Below, one piece after another: positions 28,691 through 39,345 of a DNA stretch of 64,000 nucleotides. The position numbers and the translations under genes are program-made. A model generated the notes under the pieces. The model had not been told where the DNA came from. It ran no database searches and was given only the letters and a program-made list of their open reading frames with translations. Origin of the DNA: Pirellulales bacterium (lineage in GTDB: Bacteria; Planctomycetota; Planctomycetia; Pirellulales; JAEUIK01); assembly GCA_019745975.1 (NCBI GenBank), contig JAIESQ010000093.1:1-64000 (forward strand), written 5' to 3'. The first letter of the stretch is position 1; the number at the start of each line of letters is the position of its first letter.

Positions 28691-30754
28691 ATGTCGATTG
28701 CTGTTACCTGTTCGGCTTGTCGCAAGACCTTTCCGGTCAAAGACAAATACGCTGGCGTTCGCGGCAAGTGCCCGCATTGCGGCGGTGAGATCCAAGTGCC
28801 AGACGCGCCGCCGAAAGCGGTGATCTTGCCTGATGCCGGCCCCAGCGAAGGATTGTCGGTCGCCGACGTGTCGATTTCGGGCAGCACGTTAACCGACAGT
28901 GGCCTGATGAGTAGCACCATCCGCGCGCCGAAGCCCGACGGAGCGAAGCGGCCCGTCCCTGGTCGCCCGACCGCGCGCCCTGCTGAAACCGTTCGACCGT
29001 CGGTGGCGCCGCGCAAGCCACCCACGGTCCGGCCAGAACCAACGACCCGGCCGGCTGCGTCGCACGCGGCTCCGGCATCGGTGCCGAGTGGCAAGCGGGG
29101 CGCTGCGACGAGTGGCGCGACACCCCGCTCCGCCAGCGCCCCTGTCGGTAGCTTCGATTTTGACGCGCCGTTAAGCGGAACTTCGTCGACGTCGACGGCG
29201 TCGCTGCGTCCCGCGCGCAAGCGTTCGAAGTCGATCCCGGTCTGGGTGTGGTTCCTCGCGGGGGCGATCGCGATGTTCGGCACGGTTGGCGTGACAGCCT
29301 ACGTCAAGCTTAAGCCGCACGTCGTGGCGCAAATCGAGAAGACCGGTAGTGCTGGTAAGGGAAAGCCGCGGCGCACGCGCGCTGAGCCGCCGGACCCAAC
29401 CAAGAGCAAGAACTACCAGGGGATCAAGCCACGCACCGAAGGGTTCGCCCCCAAGCCAGCCGAAGTCATCGACCTCGCCAAGCCCGATAAGAACTCCTCG
29501 CAAGAGGACATTATCGACTACATCAAGTACGGCATCGTCAAAATCGAGACGTTCGACGAGTACAACAATCACCGCGGGCTAGGTTCGGGTTTTGTCATCG
29601 ATGCAAGCGGACTGGTGGCGACGAACTACCACGTCGTTTCCGATGCCGTCAAAGGGGACGTTGTCTTCAGCGACGGGCAACGTTTCGGCGTGCTCGGTTA
29701 TATGGCGCTGCAGCCGGAGAGTGACCTGGTGATCCTCAAGCTCAATGGGACGCCGCCGAACATGACGGTGCTCGAACTGCACCACCAGGACGATCCGCGC
29801 GTTGCCTCGCGCGTCTTCGCGATCGGGCATCCCCGCGGCTATCAATTCCAGGTCACCGACGGCATCGTGAGCACGGTGGAAAAGACAAGCCAGCTTCCGC
29901 CCGACGCTCAGAACTTTCTTAAGCACACGCTCACCGACAAGATCGATAATGTCTGGATCTCGCACACGGCCTCGATTCACCCCGGCAACAGCGGTGGACC
30001 CTTGCTGAATCCCGCGGGGGAAGTGATCGGGATCAACTCCTGGGTCAGTACCGACATCGATCGCGGCTTTGCCGTCCACGTGAAGTACTTGCAGGAAATG
30101 CGGGGGCGGATGTTCTCGACGCCGGCGCCGCTCAAGGACCATCGTCGACCCGAGCCCGAAATGGGCGACCTGGCCGACGTCCTCAACCTCGACATTTCGG
30201 TCGAGGCCGTGAAGAAGATGATCGCCGAGGCCGAAGCGACGGGCTGGAGCACTTCGGACCAGAAGGACTACGCGCGACTGGCCGAGATCGCCCGACACGT
30301 CTCGTTCGCCTTGAATCTGCGCGAGGACGCCGAGAAAGCGCCGGCCGACAAGAGACAGGAGCTCGACGGCATTCACGCCGAGTCGCAGAAGCTGATCGCC
30401 ACGCTGGGCCAAGTGAAATGGGACAAGAGTAAGCAGATTGAGCCAGCCAATAAACGGGCGGCCGAATCGATCGAAGAGCCGTTCCATGGCATGTTCCTGT
30501 TCGGCACGGTCGAGAAAGTGCTCGAGGCCAAGGAACGCGAACGCCGCGGGCTGCTCGTGAAACTGCTCGACAGCGATAAGACGATCTTCGTGCCGCTGAC
30601 GGGCGAACAGAAAGACTTTCAGGCCGCGCCCGGTTCGCACGTCTTGGTGCTTGGGCTGTCGACTCCCTTCAGCTTGAATTACGGGGAGAATCCGCTGGAG
30701 CCGAATCGAGCCTGGATCACCCTGTCCAAGGTGCTGGTGCCGGTGACGCTCTAG
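28691..30754 (+). CDS. Membrane-anchored trypsin-like (S1C/HtrA-like) serine protease with N-terminal zinc ribbon
   Basis: CSACRKTFPVKDKYAGVRGKCPHCGGEIQVP; TM SIPVWVWFLAGAIAMFGTVGVTAYV; protease motifs ATNYHVVSDAVKG, SDLVILKL, IHPGNSGGPLLNPAGEVIGINSW. Confidence 0.88.
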   Translation: MSIAVTCSACRKTFPVKDKYAGVRGKCPHCGGEIQVPDAPPKAVILPDAGPSEGLSVADVSISGSTLTDSGLMSSTIRAPKPDGAKRPVPGRPTARPAETVRPSVAPRKPPTVRPEPTTRPAASHAAPASVPSGKRGAATSGATPRSASAPVGSFDFDAPLSGTSSTSTASLRPARKRSKSIPVWVWFLAGAIAMFGTVGVTAYVKLKPHVVAQIEKTGSAGKGKPRRTRAEPPDPTKSKNYQGIKPRTEGFAPKPAEVIDLAKPDKNSSQEDIIDYIKYGIVKIETFDEYNNHRGLGSGFVIDASGLVATNYHVVSDAVKGDVVFSDGQRFGVLGYMALQPESDLVILKLNGTPPNMTVLELHHQDDPRVASRVFAIGHPRGYQFQVTDGIVSTVEKTSQLPPDAQNFLKHTLTDKIDNVWISHTASIHPGNSGGPLLNPAGEVIGINSWVSTDIDRGFAVHVKYLQEMRGRMFSTPAPLKDHRRPEPEMGDLADVLNLDISVEAVKKMIAEAEATGWSTSDQKDYARLAEIARHVSFALNLREDAEKAPADKRQELDGIHAESQKLIATLGQVKWDKSKQIEPANKRAAESIEEPFHGMFLFGTVEKVLEAKERERRGLLVKLLDSDKTIFVPLTGEQKDFQAAPGSHVLVLGLSTPFSLNYGENPLEPNRAWITLSKVLVPVTL

Positions 30755-30974
30755 CCAGCGCGCCACGGGCGGCAGCGTTTGTGTTTGCGTGTGTCCGAGG
30801 CGACGCTAGCAAACCTCTCCGTGGTGGCAGTTCCTACGCCTCCAGGCTTCGCAAAGCGCCTAGGCTGTCTCGTGCCGGCGGCTCGGGTTTCGTACAGTCC
30901 CGCGCGATGTCTTGAGCTCCACCAGCCGCGGCGACTAAATGCCGCGTCTCAGTCTTCGTTTGCCGAGGTACCCC

Positions 30975-32228
30975 ATGCGCCGCAGTACGCGTTCGACGCT
31001 CGTTCGTTCCGTCAGCTTGCTCGGTCTTTGTGCCGGGTTATGGTTTGTCGCCCGTGCGAGCGAGCCGGCGGAATCGTCCGTCTCAATTGTCACGGCGGCG
31101 GCAGTCGCGTCCGATGGGCAGCCGGCAGCGAAACCCCTGTGCGGACAATACGCTCGTCGTCGGCCGTGCTGTGAGGATTCGGGAGCTCCCCCCTGCGGCG
31201 ACGCGACAGGTGTGGCAACCTGTTGCGATCAAGAACATCCCGGTTGCGTGGCTGGCAACTGCAAGGCTGCGTCTGGCGAAATGCCAGAGGCGATCCTCGA
31301 AATCATGGAACAAGTAGCTCCCGAATCGTTCGCTGTACCGACTGGCTGGTGTGTGCTCCCCGCGCCCGGCAATACGATGGTCGGCGAGATTCCTCCGCCC
31401 CAGCCGCCGACACCGCGCGAAGCGATGCTCGCCGTGTTGCGCGAACAACACCGACAGGCTCAAGGCGACAACGCAGCGGACGAATGTAGCGCGCCATCGT
31501 GTTACGTGTCTCGGGTGCCTGCGTCGCCCTTCGTTCCACAGCCCTGCCCGTCGGCGATTTATGCGGCTCCTCCGTTTGGCACGTGCGTCGCGGCGCCTCC
31601 GTGCCCTCCGCCATGCGCCGTCGTGGCGCCCGCGTACGCGGCGCCGTGCCCCGTTCTGCCAAATTGCTACGCTCCACCGATGCCGGCGGTATATGCCCCC
31701 GTATGCGGCAAATGGGCTGCACTCAGCAGCTCGAGCGAGGTACTGGAGAGCGTGGCGCGACAGCTTGAAGCGGCCGAATTGTACGACAATGCCGACCGAG
31801 TGCGTGAGTTAGCTGGCGACCTGCGTATGGCGGCCCGTGTCGCCCGACGCAACGAGAGGCCGACAGCCGTGTCGCAGGCGGCCGGACATCACGAATCGGT
31901 CGCTCCACCCGCGGAGGCGGCCGGTGCGCCCGTGCCACCGTGCAACGATGCCGGCGGAGTCGTACGCCCCGTTTCGGTCAACGGCCCGTGCGATTCGCCA
32001 TGTGGCTCGCCGTGCCGTCGCCCCAGTGACGACACGAGCTGCCCGGCGGGTGTCAGCCCCGGATCGGAACCGTGCACGCACAGCCGCGCCTCCGGCTCGG
32101 AAACATGCCCCGAGGCGTGCACCGGTTCGTGCGCTTCCTCTCGACGTCGGGGCTGCCCTACCGAATTTGGTATCCTGGTTGATACCGATAGCGACGGACG
32201 CCCCATCTTCCGCGGGGTCGCTGATTGA
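30975..32228 (+). CDS. Secreted Cys/Pro/Ala-rich hypothetical protein
   Basis: Signal-peptide-like MRRSTRSTLVRSVSLLGLCAGLWFVARA followed by low-complexity Cys-rich segments (RRPCCEDSGAPPCGDATGVATCCDQEHPGCVAGNC; CDSPCGSPCRRPSDDTSCPAG). Confidence 0.55.
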   Translation: MRRSTRSTLVRSVSLLGLCAGLWFVARASEPAESSVSIVTAAAVASDGQPAAKPLCGQYARRRPCCEDSGAPPCGDATGVATCCDQEHPGCVAGNCKAASGEMPEAILEIMEQVAPESFAVPTGWCVLPAPGNTMVGEIPPPQPPTPREAMLAVLREQHRQAQGDNAADECSAPSCYVSRVPASPFVPQPCPSAIYAAPPFGTCVAAPPCPPPCAVVAPAYAAPCPVLPNCYAPPMPAVYAPVCGKWAALSSSSEVLESVARQLEAAELYDNADRVRELAGDLRMAARVARRNERPTAVSQAAGHHESVAPPAEAAGAPVPPCNDAGGVVRPVSVNGPCDSPCGSPCRRPSDDTSCPAGVSPGSEPCTHSRASGSETCPEACTGSCASSRRRGCPTEFGILVDTDSDGRPIFRGVAD

Positions 32229-32503
32229 CAGTATCCGCCTGCGGTATTACTCTAAACCCTGACTAGTTACTTGGTTGGGGTTGCTAGCCAGAGCAGCCAA
32301 CAGACCAAGTAAGCGGGTTTTTCTCCCGCTGGCAAGCGCACGCGGCCAAGGGGTCGCTCGTTGCGCAAAGCGAACGAGCCGCACGATCCGGCGCCTACTT
32401 GCGCGCCGCGCTCGTCGCGGTTTGGGTCCGTTTTTGGAAGAGGCACACTGGCGATTCACGTCCTTCGCACGCTCGTCTCCCTCGGAACAATCTCCGGATA
32501 TCG

Positions 32504-34213
32504 ATGGCCACGACGATGGACTCGTTCGCTGACATTCTGCTCCGGCAAGGAATCATCAGCGCAGACCAACTGGCCGAAGCCAAACAGTTGGCCAAGAACA
32601 CGCGAGTGACCTTGCAAGATGCCCTCGTGCGCCTTGGTTACGCCACCGGCGATGAGGTGATGCGGGCGATGGCCCAGTATCATAGCCTCGACTACGTCAA
32701 CCTGACGGAAGTCGTCATTCCCCCCTCGGTCGTCGAACTGGTTCCCGAGTCGGTTGCCCGCGAAAACGCCATCTTGCCGATGGCTGAAGAGGACGGGGCG
32801 ATCAAAGTCATCGTCAGCGATCCGTTGGACTACGACACGCAGGAAAAGCTGCGATTCATCCTCAATCGCGAAGTTCGCATCGCGCTGGCCCCCCGCGAAA
32901 TGATCCTCGAGGCGATCAACCGCCATTACGGCCAGTCGGAAGGCGAAAGCGCCGACTCGATGCTGCAGGAGTTCACCGACACCGCCATCGACTTCACGGA
33001 AACGGAGCAAGAGGCTCGTGGCCAGCAGGAAGTCGTCGACGAGAGCGCCGCGCCGATCGTCCGCATGGTGCAATTGATTGTTAAAGAGGCGGTGCAGTTG
33101 CGGGCATCGGACATTCACATCGAGCCGTTCGAAGACCGCATCCGGGTGCGCTACCGGATCGACGGCATGCTCGTCGAGCGGGACCGGGTTCCCCGGCGAC
33201 TGCACGGGGCGATCCTCTCCCGCATCAAGATCATGGCGAAGATGGACATTGCCGAGCGCCGCCGGCCCCAGGACGGCCGGATTAAGGTCTCTGAAGGGGC
33301 CAAGGAGCTCGATCTGCGGGTCAGCGTGCTGCCCAGCAACCACGGCCAGACCGTGGTCATGCGCATTCTAGACAAGGACAGTATCAAGGTCGGGCTGCGG
33401 CAGTTGGGGATGGCCGACGAGGTGTTTCGCACGTTCACCCAGTTGATTCGCCGGCCTAACGGAATCATCCTGGTAACCGGGCCGACCGGATCGGGCAAGA
33501 CCACGACGCTTTACGCCGGGCTCAACGAGCTCAATCGCCCGGACCGCAAGATCATCACCGCGGAGGACCCGGTTGAGTACTACCTGCCGGGAATCAACCA
33601 GGTCGAAGTAAAGCACAGCATTGGCCTGGACTTTGCGCGGATCATTCGCTCAATGCTCCGCCAGGCACCCAATATCATCCTGGTTGGCGAAATGCGCGAT
33701 CAGGAGACGGCGGAGATGGGGATTCAGGCTTCTTTGACTGGACACCTTGTTTTCAGTACACTGCATACGAACGATGCGCCCGGTGCTATTACACGAATGG
33801 TGGACATGGGTGTACCATCTTATCTGGTTGCAAGCAGCGTGATTGCCGTCTTGGCACAGCGATTGGTCCGCGTCATTTGCGGCAAATGCAAGCAACCCCA
33901 CACGCCGAGCGATGCTCAGCTCGAGGCCGCTGGTATCTCGAAGTCGCTGGCAGCGAAGGGCAACTTCATGAAGGGCAAGGGCTGCGGACATTGCCAGAAA
34001 AGCGGATACCGCGGCCGCATGGGCATCTACGAGTTGATGCTGATGAACTCGAAGGTGCGCGAGCTGGCCTTTGCCGGCGCGAGCACGCAAGACATACGTA
34101 AAGCCGCTATCGCACAAGGGATGCGCAGCTTGTATCAGGATGGCATCCTCAAGGTGCTCAAGGGACAAACCACAATCGAGGAGATATTCCGCGTTGCCAA
34201 GCGCGTCGACTGA
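32504..34213 (+). CDS. GspE/PilB-family secretion/pilus assembly ATPase
   Basis: MDSFADILLRQGIISADQLAEAKQ (MshEN domain); GPTGSGKTTTLYAGLNELN Walker A; ILVGEMRDQETAEMGIQASLTGHLVFSTLHTNDAPGAITRM; CxxC zinc motif CGKCKQPH...CGHCQKSGYRGRMGIYELM. Confidence 0.96.
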   Translation: MATTMDSFADILLRQGIISADQLAEAKQLAKNTRVTLQDALVRLGYATGDEVMRAMAQYHSLDYVNLTEVVIPPSVVELVPESVARENAILPMAEEDGAIKVIVSDPLDYDTQEKLRFILNREVRIALAPREMILEAINRHYGQSEGESADSMLQEFTDTAIDFTETEQEARGQQEVVDESAAPIVRMVQLIVKEAVQLRASDIHIEPFEDRIRVRYRIDGMLVERDRVPRRLHGAILSRIKIMAKMDIAERRRPQDGRIKVSEGAKELDLRVSVLPSNHGQTVVMRILDKDSIKVGLRQLGMADEVFRTFTQLIRRPNGIILVTGPTGSGKTTTLYAGLNELNRPDRKIITAEDPVEYYLPGINQVEVKHSIGLDFARIIRSMLRQAPNIILVGEMRDQETAEMGIQASLTGHLVFSTLHTNDAPGAITRMVDMGVPSYLVASSVIAVLAQRLVRVICGKCKQPHTPSDAQLEAAGISKSLAAKGNFMKGKGCGHCQKSGYRGRMGIYELMLMNSKVRELAFAGASTQDIRKAAIAQGMRSLYQDGILKVLKGQTTIEEIFRVAKRVD

Positions 34214-35002
34214 GAGCCGGCTCCATGCGGCCGCACGTGAATCGTGCCGAGCCTGACATCAGCCGAATGCTCGCGTGCAAACGAAGTTGCAAAAGTGCAA
34301 TCGCTCATGCGTTTTCGAGATTCAGTTTTATGCCACAGCGGGTTCGGTCGGTCGCCGCGACGGGCGTTCGGCACCGAGCCGATTGAAGCGACGGGAGCGG
34401 TTGGGTGGGACGAATTATTTGAGCCTGCTGCAGCCGAGGTGAATAATCGCCAGCCGAGGGGCGGCCGCACGCGAGCCGTTGAAGGAAGCCGGGAAAGGAA
34501 ATCAAGCGCGGGCAATCAACTCATCAGCTACTGATCATCTCGCGATTCATTCCGAAACGTGTTCGTGGCGCGCCGCCGGCGCGAAACAATGCAGGGAACC
34601 AAGGCCAGTAGAGCGTAGCGAGGGGAGCGTCACTGAGGATCGTGCCACGGGGCGGATCGTGCCATGCGGGCAAGGTTTGACGGTTTCCTCAGTTGCTGAG
34701 GTTAACGAGAAGAGAACTGACCCGGGGGGCGGGCAGTAGGAATAAACGCCTTGGTCGAAAGCACAACCTTCTAAGTATTGGCCATCCGCTGGAACCGGAA
34801 CACCGGCGCGATTGAGCCGGCCAATTTGCATGAGGGATACGCCGCGTGCCTCGCGGCGCTCCCGCGTGTGAGCGACGCAGTGCAGAGCCTTGTTGCGGCA
34901 GCCTGCCGTTGCCAATTGGTCGGTTTCTTTCCTCGCCCCCGGCTGGCGCGTGGTCTTTGTCCAACCCGCAGAGCTCCGTTTCAGGCCTGGTGAGACAACG
35001 CA

Positions 35003-36142
35003 GTGGGTACTCTGCTCATCGACAAACTGCTGCAGACGGTGGTCAATCAAAAGGCCAGCGATCTGCACATCGCCGTCGGCCAGCCACCGGTGATCCGCCT
35101 CGACGGCCGCATGCGCCGGCTCGAAACCAAGGTGCTCGAGCCCGACGATACCGTGGCGCTGATGAAGAGCATCACGCCGGAGCGGTGCCAACAAGAATTG
35201 CAAGAAGTCGGCGGCACCGACTTCGGTTTTGCCTTCGGCACCGCCGCCCGATTCCGCGTCGCCATCTTCAAGCAGCGTGGCTGCGTGGGCATGGTGTTGC
35301 GGCGCATTCCCAACGAATTCATGACCTTCGAGCAGCTCATGCTCCCCAAGGTCTGCGCCGACTTGATCATGCGCCCCCGCGGGCTGTTTCTGGTGACCGG
35401 GCCAACGGGCTCGGGCAAGAGCACCAGCCTGGCCAGCATGATCAACTACCTGAATGAGAGCATCGATCACCACATCATCACGATCGAAGACCCGATCGAG
35501 TTTTATCACCAGCACAAGCGCTGCACGGTGAACCAGCGCGAGATCGGCGTCGATGTGCCGAGCTTTCCCGAGGCGATCCGCCGCGCACTGCGCATGGACC
35601 CCGATGTGATCCTGGTCGGCGAAATGCGCGACTTGGAAACGATCGAGGCGGCCATCACCGCGGCCGAAACCGGGCACGTCGTGTTCGGCACGCTGCACAC
35701 CACGGGGGCCGAAGGAACGGTCAACCGCATCATCGACGTGTTTCCCACCACACAGCAAGAACAGATTCGCGTGCAGCTCTCGACGTCGATCATCGCCGTG
35801 CTGTCGCAGCAGTTGCTCCCCAAGATCGGCGGCGGCCGCATCGCCGCTCACGAAATGCTGGTGGTCACGCCTGCCATCGCCAACCTGATTCGCGAAAACA
35901 AGACCTTCCGCATCACCTCGTCGATTCAAACCGGCGCCAAGTACGGCATGCAGCTCATGGACGACACACTCTTCAAGCTCTGGAAGAGCGGCATTTGCGC
36001 GAAGGAAGAAGTGATGATGAAAAGCAACAAGCCCGACGAACTGCAGGTCCGTATCGCGCGAGCTGAGAAGGGCTTGATGGAAGAAGAAGACGAACAAGGC
36101 GAGGGGGACAAGCCAGGACGCAACGGCGGCAAGGGGCACTAA
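35003..36142 (+). CDS. pilT: Twitching motility / pilus retraction ATPase PilT
   Basis: LLQTVVNQKASDLHIAVGQPPVIRLDGRM, GPTGSGKSTSLASMINYLN, VILVGEMRDLETIEAAITAAETGHVVFGTLHTTGAEGTVNRIIDVFPTTQQEQIRVQLS. Confidence 0.95.
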   Translation: MGTLLIDKLLQTVVNQKASDLHIAVGQPPVIRLDGRMRRLETKVLEPDDTVALMKSITPERCQQELQEVGGTDFGFAFGTAARFRVAIFKQRGCVGMVLRRIPNEFMTFEQLMLPKVCADLIMRPRGLFLVTGPTGSGKSTSLASMINYLNESIDHHIITIEDPIEFYHQHKRCTVNQREIGVDVPSFPEAIRRALRMDPDVILVGEMRDLETIEAAITAAETGHVVFGTLHTTGAEGTVNRIIDVFPTTQQEQIRVQLSTSIIAVLSQQLLPKIGGGRIAAHEMLVVTPAIANLIRENKTFRITSSIQTGAKYGMQLMDDTLFKLWKSGICAKEEVMMKSNKPDELQVRIARAEKGLMEEEDEQGEGDKPGRNGGKGH

Positions 36143-36202
36143 CCGCGACCGCAAACAGGCGGAGCCGATCCGCCGCATGGTATCGGGGGGGGAACACGAG
36201 CG

Positions 36203-37921
36203 ATGGCGATTCGACGTATCGGCCAGATTCTGGTCGACCTGGGCTTCATCACCGACGATCAGCTCGAGCTCGTGCTCGAAGAGCAGCAGAATCGCCCGGG
36301 CGAACTGTTGGGCCGTGTCGCCGAGAGCATGGGGCTAATTAATGCCGAACAGCTCGCCCAGGCCCTGGCCGAACAGATGGGATTAAAGGTCATCAGTCTG
36401 GCCGATACGGTCGTGCCGCAGGACGTGCTCAATCACGTCACTGAGCCGATGGCGCAGCTCTATCGCATCGTGCCGGTGAGCTTCCGCGACAACACGCTTA
36501 CCGTAGCGATGTGCGATCCGCAGAAGCTCTCGGTGATCGACGAGCTGCGGAACTTTTTGGGTTACGACATTCGCGCCGTGGTCGCCACCGAAGCCGATGT
36601 TAAACGCGCCCTGGAGCGCTACTACGCCGGCGAAACCGAGAGCGTGGAGCAGCTCGTCGCCGGTATCGAAGAAGACGAAGACCTGGCGGCGGCCGCCGCC
36701 GCGCTCGAAAAAGAGGGGCCGATCGATCTCACCAGCGTCGAGGCCCTGGCCGATAGCGCGCCGGTCCGCAAGCTATTGAACATGGTGCTGCTGTTGGCCA
36801 TTAAGGAGCACGCCAGCGACTTGCACTTCGAGCCCTTCGAGGACGAGTTCAAGATTCGCGTCAAGGCCGACGGCGTGCTGTACGAGATGGTTCCCCCGCC
36901 GCGGCACCTGGCGTTTGCCATCACCACGCGCATCAAAGTGATGGCCAACCTCGACATCGCCGAGCGGCGCTTGCCGCAAGATGGCCGCATCGAGCTCACC
37001 GTGGGCGGGCACCCCGTCGACTTGCGCGTCGCCGTGCTCCCCACCATGTTCGGCGAAAGCGTCGTCATGCGCGTGCTCGACCGTTCCGTGGTCAACCTCG
37101 ATCTCAACGCCGTCGGCATGGGGGCCGGCACCTTGCAGAATTTTCGCGAGGTGATCGGCCGCCCCAACGGCATCATTCTGGTCACGGGGCCGACCGGTTC
37201 GGGCAAGACGACCACGCTCTACAGCGCGCTCTCCGAGCTCAATCACATTCACGACAAAATCATCACCACCGAAGACCCGATCGAGTACGACATCGACGGC
37301 ATCATCCAGGTGCCCATCGATTCGTCGATCGGCAACACGTTCGCGCAATGTCTGCGAGCGATCTTGCGGCAAGACCCCGACCGCATCCTGGTGGGTGAAA
37401 TCCGCGACCTGGAGACAGCCGAGATCGCCGTGCAGGCGTCGCTCACGGGTCACACGGTGTTCAGCACGCTGCACACCAACGACGCACCCAGCACCGTTAC
37501 GCGCTTGAAGGACATGGGAGTGCCACCGTTTTTGATCACGGCCACGGTCGAGGCCATTCTCGCCCAGCGGCTCGTGCGGCGCGTCTGCACGCAATGTCGC
37601 GAAGAAGTCAAGCCTTCGAACGAAATGCTGGTCGACTTGCAGCTCACGCCCAAGGACATCGCCGGCAAGAAGTTCTACCGGGGCCGCGGCTGCGACGTCT
37701 GCAACAACACTGGCTACAAGGGGCGCGTGGGGCTGTTCGAGCTGATGGTCATGAACGACGAGCTGCGCGACATGATCATCCGCAATGCCACGACCGACGA
37801 CCTGCGCGAATCGGCTCGTCGCCACGGCATGGTCTCCCTGCGCGACGCGGGCATGCAGCTCGCCTACGAAGGGGGCACCACGCTCGACGAAGTAATTCGC
37901 GAAACCGTACTCGATGCGTAA
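36203..37921 (+). CDS. GspE/PilB-family secretion/pilus assembly ATPase (second copy)
   Basis: RIGQILVDLGFITDDQLELVLEEQ (MshEN); GPTGSGKTTTLYSALSELNHIHDKIITTEDPIEYDIDGIIQVPI; CTQCREE...CDVCNNTGYKGRVGLFELM. Confidence 0.96.
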   Translation: MAIRRIGQILVDLGFITDDQLELVLEEQQNRPGELLGRVAESMGLINAEQLAQALAEQMGLKVISLADTVVPQDVLNHVTEPMAQLYRIVPVSFRDNTLTVAMCDPQKLSVIDELRNFLGYDIRAVVATEADVKRALERYYAGETESVEQLVAGIEEDEDLAAAAAALEKEGPIDLTSVEALADSAPVRKLLNMVLLLAIKEHASDLHFEPFEDEFKIRVKADGVLYEMVPPPRHLAFAITTRIKVMANLDIAERRLPQDGRIELTVGGHPVDLRVAVLPTMFGESVVMRVLDRSVVNLDLNAVGMGAGTLQNFREVIGRPNGIILVTGPTGSGKTTTLYSALSELNHIHDKIITTEDPIEYDIDGIIQVPIDSSIGNTFAQCLRAILRQDPDRILVGEIRDLETAEIAVQASLTGHTVFSTLHTNDAPSTVTRLKDMGVPPFLITATVEAILAQRLVRRVCTQCREEVKPSNEMLVDLQLTPKDIAGKKFYRGRGCDVCNNTGYKGRVGLFELMVMNDELRDMIIRNATTDDLRESARRHGMVSLRDAGMQLAYEGGTTLDEVIRETVLDA

Positions 37922-37983
37922 ACGACCGCTAACCGCCGCCCCCCAGCGGCCCCACGTTTAATCCGCCATCCAGGAATTGTGCC

Positions 37984-39315
37984 ATGCCAATCTATGTATT
38001 CGAGGCCATGGATGCCACGGGCGCCGAGATCAAGGACCAGCTCGAGGCCCCCAGCGAAGAAGAGGCACAAGCAACCATCCGCCAGATGGGCTACTTCGTC
38101 ACCAAGATCGCGGTGAAGAAGGCCCGCAAAGGCGCCGGCGACAAAAAGAAGAAGGACAAGAAAGGCAAGACTTTCACCATCGGCGGCGTCGGCGGCAAGC
38201 AGCTCACCACCTTCACGCGGCAATTGAGCATTTTGCAAGACGCCGGTCTGCCGATTCTGCGCAGCCTGCGAATTCTCGAAGGGCAGTCGAAGCCCGGGCG
38301 CTTGAAGAACTCGCTTATCGATGTCTGCGACGACATCGAAGCGGGCTCCACCTTGTCCGAAGCCATGGGCAAGGCCCCCAAGTGCTTCGACCGCCTGTAC
38401 ATCAACATGATCAAGGCGGGCGAAGCCGGCGGTGCGCTCGAAGTCATCCTGCGGCGCCTGGCCGAGTTCCAGGAGAAAGCCCAGTCACTGCGCCGCAAGG
38501 TGAAAGGGGCCATGATCTACCCGATCGTCGTGGTGTTGATCGCGGTGGTCATTCTCGTGTTGATCATGAAGTTCATCGTGCCGAGGTTCAAAACGATCTT
38601 TGAGGACTTCGAGACCGAACTGCCGCCGATGACCGAGTGGCTGATCTTCATCTCGGACATCGTCATTACCTACTTCTATCTGCTGCCGCTGGTCCCCGTC
38701 GGCATCTGGCTGTTCGTCAAGTTGGTGCGCAAGTTCGAGGCGGGCCGCTTCGGTTGGGACCTGTTCACGCTCAAGGTTCCGGTGTTCGGCGCCTTGATCG
38801 AAAAGAACATCATGGCCCGCACCAGCCGCACGTTGGGCACGTTGGTGGCCAGCGGCGTGCCGATCCTCGAAGCCCTCAACATCGCCCGCGAAACCAGCGG
38901 CAATGCCGTCTTCGAGCGGATGTACGGTCGGGTGTACGACGCCATTCGCGAAGGCGAATCGATCGCCCGACCCATGAAGGAAAACAGCCGCCCCGGCTTC
39001 AACTTCGTCACGGCCTTTTTCTGGATGGCATTCGTCGGCGGGCCGATCGGCCTGTTGATCTACGTGATGCGCATGAACTCCCGCATCGTCGACGACCTGG
39101 TGGTCAACATGGTCGACGTCGGCGAGGAGACGGGCGAACTCGACACCATGCTCTACAAGGTGGCCGATACCTACGACGAAGAAGTGGCCGTCCTCACCGA
39201 GAGCCTGGTGAGCTTGTTGGAACCGCTGCTGATCATCATCTTGGGCGGCATGGTGGGCTTCATCGTCATCGCCCTGTTCCTGCCGCTGATCAAACTGATT
39301 GAAACGTTGTCTTAG
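37984..39315 (+). CDS. Type II secretion/type IV pilus inner-membrane protein GspF/PilC
   Basis: FTRQLSILQDAGLPILRSLRILEGQ, FDRLYINMIKAGEAGGALEVILRRLAEFQEK, GEETGELDTMLYKVADTYDEEV, VSLLEPLLIIILGGMVGFIVIALFLPLIKL. Confidence 0.95.
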   Translation: MPIYVFEAMDATGAEIKDQLEAPSEEEAQATIRQMGYFVTKIAVKKARKGAGDKKKKDKKGKTFTIGGVGGKQLTTFTRQLSILQDAGLPILRSLRILEGQSKPGRLKNSLIDVCDDIEAGSTLSEAMGKAPKCFDRLYINMIKAGEAGGALEVILRRLAEFQEKAQSLRRKVKGAMIYPIVVVLIAVVILVLIMKFIVPRFKTIFEDFETELPPMTEWLIFISDIVITYFYLLPLVPVGIWLFVKLVRKFEAGRFGWDLFTLKVPVFGALIEKNIMARTSRTLGTLVASGVPILEALNIARETSGNAVFERMYGRVYDAIREGESIARPMKENSRPGFNFVTAFFWMAFVGGPIGLLIYVMRMNSRIVDDLVVNMVDVGEETGELDTMLYKVADTYDEEVAVLTESLVSLLEPLLIIILGGMVGFIVIALFLPLIKLIETLS

Positions 39316-39345
39316 AGAACCATTGAACAATAAGTGCAGTGACAA

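Noticed and set aside
34547-36178. 543-aa minus-strand ORF opposite pilT
   Set aside because: Antisense to a clear PilT; no domain-like sequence.
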